From Streptomyces sp. AcH 505 (GTDB lineage: Bacteria > Actinomycetota > Actinomycetes > Streptomycetales > Streptomycetaceae): a stretch of 35,301 bases of DNA. The stretch spans positions 3,102,778 to 3,138,078 of the forward strand of contig NZ_JTIY01000001.1 in assembly GCF_000818175.1 (NCBI RefSeq), written 5' to 3'. The notes under the pieces were generated by a model. It saw only the letters and a program-made list of their open reading frames with translations. It had not been told where the DNA came from and ran no database searches. Made by a program: the position numbers and the translations under genes. Every line of letters starts with the position of its first letter. The stretch's first letter is position 1. Shown here piece after piece: positions 30,158 through 35,301 of this stretch.

Positions 30158-30357
30158 CCACCAAGGCTGACGCCCTCGACGGCGCCGACTGGTTCAAGTC
30201 GAGTCACAGCAACGACCAGGGCGGCAACTGTGTCGAGGGCGCCCGCCTTGCGGACGGCTCCATGGCCGTCCGTGACTCCAAGAGCCCCCACGGCCCCGCC
30301 CTGATCTTCGCCCCCAACGTCTGGCGCGCGTTCATTTCGGGTCCCGGTCAGATGTGA
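30154..30357 (+). CDS. DUF397 protein, copy 3 of 3
   Basis: 67 aa. The N-terminal two thirds match copies 1 and 2 (DWFKSSHSNDQGGNCVEG, MAVRDSKSPHGPAL), but the C-terminal 17 residues differ (FAPNVWRAFISGPGQM). This copy therefore probably represents the original end of the array or has recombined with other sequence. Its last 10 bp overlap the 3' end of the convergent histidine phosphatase gene. Confidence 0.92.
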   Translation: MTTKADALDGADWFKSSHSNDQGGNCVEGARLADGSMAVRDSKSPHGPALIFAPNVWRAFISGPGQM

Positions 30358-30971
30358 AGTTCGGGCGGGAAGCCCGTCCAGCGCAGTTCTGTCGGCAGGT
30401 GCCGCATGTCGTTGGTGACGAGCACGGAGGTCGGCCTGCCGGGTGCGTATCGGATGACCGTCAGTGCCGCGTTGCCGTGGTTGAGGGCCATCCAGCGCCA
30501 CTTGGGGGCGTCGAGGGCGGCTCGGACCAGCCAGCCGATGAGGAAGTTGTGGGTGACGACGAGTTCATGGCGGGGGCGGTCTCCGGCGACCGGGCCGGTG
30601 AACTCCGCCAGTGCTTCCTGGGCCAGCGCCGTCCCACGGTCGCGCTCCTCTTCCGGTACCTGAGCGAGGAAGCTGAGCAGGGCGTCGGCTGAATCCGGCG
30701 GCAGCTCCTCCTTCGTGGGCACGTACGGGACGTAGTCGCCGGCCGGCTCCGCTTCGTGCAGGGGGACGGTGTCGAGCTGTGCGCCGATCAGCCGGGCCGT
30801 CTGCCGCGCCCGAGGCAGCGGTCCGTGGTGGATCGCGGAAAGCGGGGTGCTGCGGAGCCGTTCACCGAGGAGAACGGCTTGGCGCCGACCGTTTTCCGTC
30901 AGGGTTGTCTCGTCTGCCGACGCCTCACCGTGCCGGGCGAGGTAGAGGTGTCGAGCGGCTGTTGCTGTCAT
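30348..30971 (-). CDS. Histidine phosphatase family protein (phosphoglycerate mutase-like)
   Basis: 207 aa. The phospho-acceptor motif LARHGEAS has Arg13, His14, Gly15 and Glu16 near the N-terminus. The second histidine lies in LVVTHNFLIGWL, and the LTENGRRQA and PLPRARQTARLIG segments supply the remaining Arg and Glu. Branch-1 members remove phosphate from sugars, nucleotides or small metabolites; the substrate is unknown. ATG 30971 has GGAG upstream. The 3' end overlaps the last DUF397 gene by 10 bp in convergent orientation. It is 100 bp downstream of the MerR gene in the same direction, without visible coupling. Confidence 0.88.
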   Translation of the reverse strand: MTATAARHLYLARHGEASADETTLTENGRRQAVLLGERLRSTPLSAIHHGPLPRARQTARLIGAQLDTVPLHEAEPAGDYVPYVPTKEELPPDSADALLSFLAQVPEEERDRGTALAQEALAEFTGPVAGDRPRHELVVTHNFLIGWLVRAALDAPKWRWMALNHGNAALTVIRYAPGRPTSVLVTNDMRHLPTELRWTGFPPELHI

Positions 30972-31071
30972 GGTCCGGGCTCCGTCGTCATCCGTGATCT
31001 TGTACGTCAGGGATGGACGCTGAGCTGCCTGTGCACAGTTCCGACGCAGCCGTCCGCAGCCGTCCGCGGCC

Positions 31072-31731
31072 TCAAGTCCCGGTGTCGTCGCGCGTAGCGC
31101 GTAGGTGGCGGTCCAGGGCCATCGAGAGTTCCGCCTCCACCACGCTCTTCGCCAGCGGGCGGAGCTTGGCCGGGTCCGTGTCGCCCGCGTGGGCTTGCAG
31201 CGTCGTCGCGAAGAGCGACGCCAGCGCGTCGGCGTGGGCGCGGACCTGGCGGCCCGCCTCCAGGACCGCGGCCAGGGGGACGCCCTCGCGGACCAGGGCC
31301 GCCGAGACGTCCAGGAGGCGGCGGCTGATGTGGACCAGTTCGTCGCCGTCCGTGGCGAGGTAGCCGAGGTCCAGGGCCGTGGCCAGGTTCTCCGGGGTGA
31401 CCTCGCCCTCGAAGTAGTCGGCCAGCTCCTCGGGGGAGAGGTGGACCGGGGTTTCCTCGGTCGGTTCGCCCAGGCCCAGCACCTCGCCCACGTCGCGTCC
31501 GCTTTCGAACGTGGAGGCGAGGTCGGCGATGCCGGTCAGGGTGTGGCCGCGTTCCAGCAGGGCCGCGATCGTGCGCAGTCTGGCCAGGTGGTGGTCGTTG
31601 TACCAGGCGATACGGCCTTCCTTGCGCGGGGGCGGGATCAGGTCCCGCTCGCGGTAGAAGCGCACGGTGCGGACGGTGATGCCGGCTGCCTCTGCCAGCT
31701 CCTCCATGCGGTATTCGCGTTCGCCTGCCAC
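31072..31731 (-). CDS. MerR-family transcriptional regulator
   Basis: 219 aa. The winged helix-turn-helix lies at about 6-75 (YRMEELAEAAGITVRTVRFYRERDLIPPPRKEGRIAWYNDHHLARLRTIAALLERGHTLTGI). A longer effector-like C-terminal domain (about 90-215) is helical. No cysteine cluster for metals is visible, so a small organic ligand is more likely. It diverges from the BVMO-hydrolase-SDR operon, its probable target. TACC..GGTA palindromes occur in both promoters. GTG 31731 is preceded by TAAGGT 6 bp upstream and by no ribosome site, so the message is probably leaderless. Confidence 0.88.
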   Translation of the reverse strand: MAGEREYRMEELAEAAGITVRTVRFYRERDLIPPPRKEGRIAWYNDHHLARLRTIAALLERGHTLTGIADLASTFESGRDVGEVLGLGEPTEETPVHLSPEELADYFEGEVTPENLATALDLGYLATDGDELVHISRRLLDVSAALVREGVPLAAVLEAGRQVRAHADALASLFATTLQAHAGDTDPAKLRPLAKSVVEAELSMALDRHLRATRDDTGT

Positions 31732-31737
31732 TTGGCA

Positions 31738-31743
31738 ACCTTA
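31738..31743 (-). promoter_or_regulatory. -10 element (TAAGGT) of the leaderless merR-type gene
   Basis: TAAGGT fits TAnnnT, 6 bp before GTG 31731. The palindrome TACCGCCGGTA (31749-31759) lies just upstream, between this box and the -35 position. Confidence 0.5.
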
Positions 31744-31748
31744 TGCCG

Positions 31749-31791
31749 TACCGCCGGTAACTTGTTTGGCACGCCCACTACCCATGGGTAG
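31749..31791. promoter_or_regulatory. Two TACC..GGTA operators in the merR/BVMO divergent promoter region
   Basis: TACCGCCGGTA (31749-31759) sits in the regulator promoter. CTACCCATGGGTAG (31778-31791) sits in the spacer and -10 of a plus-strand promoter TTGGCA (31766-31771), 17 nt, TAGGAA (31789-31794). Shared half-sites and placement between -35 and -10 fit MerR-type binding. Confidence 0.55.
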
Positions 31792-31816
31792 GAAGCTGCT
31801 CTAGTCTCCTGATAGT

Positions 31817-31832
31817 GCCAGTGATTACTGGC
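31817..31832. promoter_or_regulatory. Inverted repeat GCCAGT-N4-ACTGGC in the BVMO leader
   Basis: It lies 60 bp before the BVMO start, downstream of the predicted promoter. It differs in sequence from the TACC..GGTA sites, so it may bind a second, unlinked regulator. Confidence 0.4.
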
Positions 31833-31892
31833 GCGGTTCGGGAGTGGGCTGCCCGGTGACGCCGGTGGCAGGAGTGCGGGAGGCGAAGCATT

Positions 31893-33416
31893 TTGAGTCA
31901 GCACGAGCACGTACGCGTGGCGGTGATCGGGTCCGGATTCGGCGGCCTCGGGGCGGCGGTCCGGCTCCGGCGCGAGGGGGTCACCGACTTCGTCGTCCTG
32001 GAGCGGGCGGACTCCGTCGGCGGGACCTGGCGCGACAACAGCTACCCCGGGTGCGCCTGTGACGTCCCCTCGCATCTCTACTCGTTCTCCTTCGCGCCCA
32101 ACCCCGACTGGCCGCGCACGTTTTCCGGCCAGCGCCACATCAGGGCGTATCTGGAGCGCGTCGCCGACACCTTCGGCCTTCGGCCGCATCTGCGGCTCAA
32201 CCATGAGGTGACGCTGGCCCGGTGGGACGAGGACGAGCTGCGGTGGGAGCTGGAGACCGCGCACGGCGCGACGTTCACCGCCGATGTCGTCGTCTCCGCC
32301 GGCGGGCCGCTGTCCGATCCCAAGATCCCGGCGATCCCGGGCCTGGAGACCTTCCCCGGCAAGGTCTTCCACTCCGCCCGCTGGGACCACGACTACGACC
32401 TGCGCGGCAAGCGCGTCGCCGTCATCGGTACGGGTGCGTCCGCGATCCAGGTCGTGCCGGCGATCCAGCCGGAGGTGGCGAAGCTGACGCTCTTCCAGCG
32501 CACGCCGCCGTGGGTGATGCCCCGCGCCGACCGGGCCATCTCGGCGGCCGAGCGCTGGCTGCACCGCAAGGTGCCCGTCACCGGCGCCGTGCGGCGGCAG
32601 CTGCTCTGGGGGATCAGGGAGCTCCAAGTACAGGCGTTCACGAAGCGGCCCAACGAGCTGGGGGTCGTGGAGTCCATCGCGAAGGCCAACATGGCGAAGG
32701 CGATCAAGGACCCGGCACTACGGGCCAAGTTGACGCCCTCGTACCGGATCGGGTGCAAGCGCATCCTGCTCTCCAGCGCGTACTACCCCGCGCTCGCGCA
32801 GCCCAATGTCGATGTGGTCGCCGCCGGTCTTACCGAGGTGCGCGGCTCCACGCTGGTCGGCGCCGACGGTACGGAGACGGAGGTCGACGCGATCGTCTTC
32901 GGCACCGGCTTCCATGTGACGGACATGCCGATCGCCCAGCGCGTGGTGGGTGTGGGCGGCACGACCCTGGCCGAGGCGTGGAAGGGCGGGATGGAGGCGC
33001 TGCGCGGGGCGACGGCGGCCGGGTTCCCGAACTGGATGACGGTCATCGGGCCCAACACCGGCCTCGGCAACTCCTCGATGATCCTGATGATCGAGTCCCA
33101 GCTGAACTATCTGGCGGACTATCTGAAGGCGCTGGACGCGCTCGCCGCGCCCGGTGAGCGGGTGGCGCTCGACCCGAAGCCGGCCGCCGTCGGCGCCTGG
33201 AACGACCGGGTGCAGGAGCGCATGAAGCGCACGGTGTGGAACACCGGGGGCTGCACGAGCTGGTATCTCGACGCCAACGGCCGCAACACCACCATCTGGC
33301 CCGGCACGACGACGGAGTTCCGCAAGGCGACCCGTGAGGTGCGGCTCGTCGAGTACGACGTGCTGCGGCCGGACCGGGCCCGCGCCGCGAAGACAGTGAA
33401 GGAGGCGGCGCTGTGA
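31893..33416 (+). CDS. Flavin-containing Baeyer-Villiger-type monooxygenase
   Basis: 507 aa. The FAD site GSGFGG (13-18) follows the first strand. The Baeyer-Villiger fingerprint F-x-G-x-x-x-H-x-x-x-W-D is fully present at 154-165 (FPGKVFHSARWD). The NADPH site is GTGASA (179-184), and FGTGFHVTD comes later. The enzyme should insert an oxygen next to a ketone carbonyl, giving an ester or lactone, with NADPH and O2. The TTG start at 31893 has GGGAGG upstream and brings the first conserved strand to residue 7; no better start is visible. It overlaps the hydrolase gene by 4 bp. Confidence 0.92.
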   Translation: MSQHEHVRVAVIGSGFGGLGAAVRLRREGVTDFVVLERADSVGGTWRDNSYPGCACDVPSHLYSFSFAPNPDWPRTFSGQRHIRAYLERVADTFGLRPHLRLNHEVTLARWDEDELRWELETAHGATFTADVVVSAGGPLSDPKIPAIPGLETFPGKVFHSARWDHDYDLRGKRVAVIGTGASAIQVVPAIQPEVAKLTLFQRTPPWVMPRADRAISAAERWLHRKVPVTGAVRRQLLWGIRELQVQAFTKRPNELGVVESIAKANMAKAIKDPALRAKLTPSYRIGCKRILLSSAYYPALAQPNVDVVAAGLTEVRGSTLVGADGTETEVDAIVFGTGFHVTDMPIAQRVVGVGGTTLAEAWKGGMEALRGATAAGFPNWMTVIGPNTGLGNSSMILMIESQLNYLADYLKALDALAAPGERVALDPKPAAVGAWNDRVQERMKRTVWNTGGCTSWYLDANGRNTTIWPGTTTEFRKATREVRLVEYDVLRPDRARAAKTVKEAAL

Positions 33417-34321
33417 CCACACAGCTCATCAGGCCCGCCCATCGCGACCAAGTGGTCGTGTCCGCGGACGGGTCCAAGATCCAGGTGGAGGTCTACGGGG
33501 CGGACGACCGGCCCGCGGTCGTCCTCTCGCACGGCTGGACCTGCTCGATCCGCTTCTGGGCCGCGCAGATCACCGACCTCGCCGTCGACCACCGCGTGAT
33601 CGTCTACGACCAGCGTGGCCACGGCCGTACGCCCCCGCCCGCCGACGGCGGTTTCGGCTACAGCACGGACGCCCTCGCGGACGATCTGGAGGCCGTGCTG
33701 AGCGCCACCCTCAAGGACGGGGAGAAGGCCGTCGTCGCCGGGCACTCGATGGGCGGGATGACGATCATGGCGGCGGCCCGCAGGCCCGCCTTCCGCAAGC
33801 ATGTGGCGGCGGCGCTGCTGTGCAGCACGGGCTGCTCGCTGCTGGTCACCGAATCGCTGATCGTGCCGCTGCGGTCAGGCCGCATGCGGACCTGGCTCAC
33901 CCGCAAGCTCCTCGGCTCGCCCGCCCCGCTCGGACCCGTCACGGCGCTCTCGAAGCGGATCCTGCGGTACGGGACGATGGGCCCCGGCGCGACCGCCGAG
34001 CAGATCGCGGAGTGCGCCCGGATCGTGCACGCCTGTCCGCGCCCCGCCAGGGTCGCCTGGTCGCGGGTCCTCGACGAACTCGATCTCGAAGCGGACGTCC
34101 GGGAGTTGACCGTGCCCACCGCGATCATCGTCGGCTCGGCCGACCGGCTCACCCCGCCGGTCCACGCACGGACGATCGAGGCCGGGCTGCCGCGCAGCGC
34201 CGGGCTCACCGAAGTCCCGGGGATGGGCCACATGTCACCGGTCGAGGAGCCCGAACTCGTCACCGCGCGCATCCGCGAACTGGTCGGCGCGCATCTGACC
34301 ACCAAGGAGGACGCCGTATGA
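33413..34321 (+). CDS. Alpha/beta-fold hydrolase (esterase)
   Basis: 302 aa. The nucleophile elbow is GHSMGG with Ser112. The oxyanion loop follows LSHGWTCS, DQRGHGRT is the typical early strand-turn, the acid is probably the Asp in VGSADRLTPP, and the catalytic His is in PGMGHMSP. The full triad is present. It is translationally coupled to the BVMO (GTGA) and to the SDR (ATGA). The natural inference is hydrolysis of the ester or lactone that the BVMO makes. No signal peptide is seen, so it acts in the cytoplasm. Confidence 0.9.
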   Translation: MTTQLIRPAHRDQVVVSADGSKIQVEVYGADDRPAVVLSHGWTCSIRFWAAQITDLAVDHRVIVYDQRGHGRTPPPADGGFGYSTDALADDLEAVLSATLKDGEKAVVAGHSMGGMTIMAAARRPAFRKHVAAALLCSTGCSLLVTESLIVPLRSGRMRTWLTRKLLGSPAPLGPVTALSKRILRYGTMGPGATAEQIAECARIVHACPRPARVAWSRVLDELDLEADVRELTVPTAIIVGSADRLTPPVHARTIEAGLPRSAGLTEVPGMGHMSPVEEPELVTARIRELVGAHLTTKEDAV

Positions 34322-35223
34322 GTGGGAACCGGCCGCGTGGACTCGACGGGCAGGTCGCCGTCGTCACCGGCGCAGCGCGCGGAGTCGGGGAACTGCTCGC
34401 CCGCAAGCTCTCCGCTCGTGGCGCGACGGTCGCGCTCGTCGGCCTGGAGCCCGACGAGCTGAAGCAGGTCGCCGGCCGGCTGCACGGCGAGAGCGATTAC
34501 TGGCACGCCGACGTCACCGACCACCGCGCGATGGCGGAGGTGGCGCGTGAGGTCAAGGAGCGCTTCGGCAAGGTCGACATCGTCGTGGCCAACGCGGGGG
34601 TCGCGAGCGGCGGTCCCTTCATCGACTCCGACCCCGACGCGTGGCGGCGAGTCATCGAGGTCAACCTCATCGGCGGTACGGTCACGGCCCGCGCCTTCCT
34701 GCCCGCACTGACCGAGAGCCGCGGCTACTTCCTGCAGATCGCCTCGCTCGCCGCGATCACGCCGGCGCCGATGATGACCGCGTACTGCGCGTCCAAGTCC
34801 GGCGTCGAGGCGTTCGCGCACAGCCTGCGCTCCGAGGTCGGCTACCTGGGGGTGCGGGTCGGCGTCGGCTATCTGTCCTGGACCGACACGGACATGGTGC
34901 GCGGCGCCGACCAGGACGACGTGATGCGGGAGCTGCGGCAGCGGCTGCCGTGGCCGTCGAACCGCACGTACCCGCTGGGCCCGGCCGTCGACCGGATCGT
35001 CGCGGGGATCGAGCGGCGCTCCGCCCATGTGTACGCGCAGTGGTGGCTGCGTGGGATGCAGTCCGTACGGGGCTATCTGCCGGGCGTGATCGCCACGGTG
35101 GGTCAGCGCGAGATGCGTCGGTTCGCACCGCGCCTCGCGGGGGTGCCCAAGGGTCTGGTGGGCGCGGGTGGAGCGGCGGACGAGCGCCGCCGCGCGGAGA
35201 ACGCCACGGGGTCGCCCCACTGA
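34318..35223 (+). CDS. Short-chain dehydrogenase/reductase (SDR)
   Basis: 301 aa from ATG 34318, with AAGGAGG 7 nt upstream. The cofactor motif TGAARGVG lies in the first strand-turn, followed by VANAG. The catalytic Ser (IASLAA), Tyr and Lys (TAYCASK) are intact. A C-terminal extension of about 50 residues is longer than in the classical 250-aa SDRs and includes an amphipathic, Arg-rich stretch. It probably oxidises a secondary alcohol to the ketone used by the BVMO, or works in reverse. Last gene of the operon. The 78 bp that follow to the window end hold no gene, only a 15-bp direct repeat (35236-35250 and 35252-35266). Confidence 0.91.
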   Translation: MSGNRPRGLDGQVAVVTGAARGVGELLARKLSARGATVALVGLEPDELKQVAGRLHGESDYWHADVTDHRAMAEVAREVKERFGKVDIVVANAGVASGGPFIDSDPDAWRRVIEVNLIGGTVTARAFLPALTESRGYFLQIASLAAITPAPMMTAYCASKSGVEAFAHSLRSEVGYLGVRVGVGYLSWTDTDMVRGADQDDVMRELRQRLPWPSNRTYPLGPAVDRIVAGIERRSAHVYAQWWLRGMQSVRGYLPGVIATVGQREMRRFAPRLAGVPKGLVGAGGAADERRRAENATGSPH

Positions 35224-35301
35224 CGGCCCCGTCGGTGTCGCCGTCCGGCGTTGTCGCCGTCCGGCGGGGGTTGCGGGCTTTGGCTGCGCCGGGTTTTGCG
35301 T

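Larger units (their letters stand above)
29754..30357 (+). repeat. Tandem triplication of a 200-bp DUF397 gene unit
   Basis: Three head-to-tail units with a 200-bp period share long identical stretches, including GTCCGTGACTCCAAGAGCCC in every copy. Each complete unit is a gene and overlaps the next by 4 bp, so unequal crossing-over changes copy number without breaking the frame. Confidence 0.92.

Noticed and set aside
29754..30357. Tandem repeats considered as a CRISPR or satellite array
   Set aside because: The 200-bp units are complete DUF397 genes, not repeat-spacer units.

Overview
The window is typical of a Streptomyces chromosome. It has very high GC with strong third-position GC bias, GTG starts and 4-bp start/stop overlaps. 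It also carries the aerial-development surface proteins (chaplins, rodlins), a mycothiol-type enzyme family, an XRE/DUF397/ATPase regulatory group and rare TTA codons. No tRNA, rRNA, integrase, transposase or CRISPR array was seen.

Region 1 (2-9028, + strand) is one tightly coupled exopolysaccharide operon entering from the left: a partial GT4 glycosyltransferase, a polyprenyl-phosphate sugar-1-phosphate transferase, an O-antigen polymerase-like membrane protein, a MurJ/Wzx-type flippase, a NodB deacetylase, a second GT4, a Wzz-like chain-length protein and a CelD/BioF2-type acyltransferase. A strong bidirectional terminator closes it. A secreted GH26-like glycosidase (-) follows, then a divergent pair, ATP-grasp ligase and FAD oxidoreductase (+), which may add or tailor a substituent.

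Region 2 (13334-16407) is a spore and aerial-hypha coat island: a long, sortase-anchored chaplin with an unusual His-rich linker, a short secreted chaplin and three rodlins (one -, two +). All three rodlins share a GAACC-N16-GTTG promoter element, which suggests one ECF sigma factor; sigma-BldN is the obvious candidate. The order resembles chpA-chpD-rdlA-rdlB of S. coelicolor.

Region 3 (16546-20814) holds ordinary genes: a GNAT, a small membrane protein, a mycothiol-dependent-enzyme family member, exonuclease III and a LUD protein. The LUD gene is divergent from an ECF41 sigma factor across a strikingly symmetric promoter region.

Region 4 (20912-26651, - strand) is the most unusual part. It is a seven-gene operon-like cassette: radical SAM protein (CX5CX2C), maleate-isomerase/Asp-Glu racemase-like protein, HhH-GPD DNA-glycosylase-fold protein, PfkB kinase, duplicated nucleoside 2-deoxyribosyltransferase, thymidylate-kinase-like protein and MazG-like pyrophosphohydrolase. 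Gene content points to making, activating and policing an unusual (deoxy)nucleoside. Two of its genes carry TTA codons, so it may depend on bldA. I do not recognise it as a described system.

Region 5 (26909-35223) contains an F420-type nitroreductase-hemerythrin fusion and an anti-sigma-like ATPase with a tiny coupled membrane protein. Divergent to these is an XRE/DUF5753 regulator followed by three near-identical tandem DUF397 genes. A histidine phosphatase and a MerR regulator come next. Divergent to the MerR gene is a BVMO, alpha/beta hydrolase and SDR operon, which reads as an alcohol-ketone-ester-acid oxidation path. MerR-type TACC..GGTA palindromes lie in both promoters.
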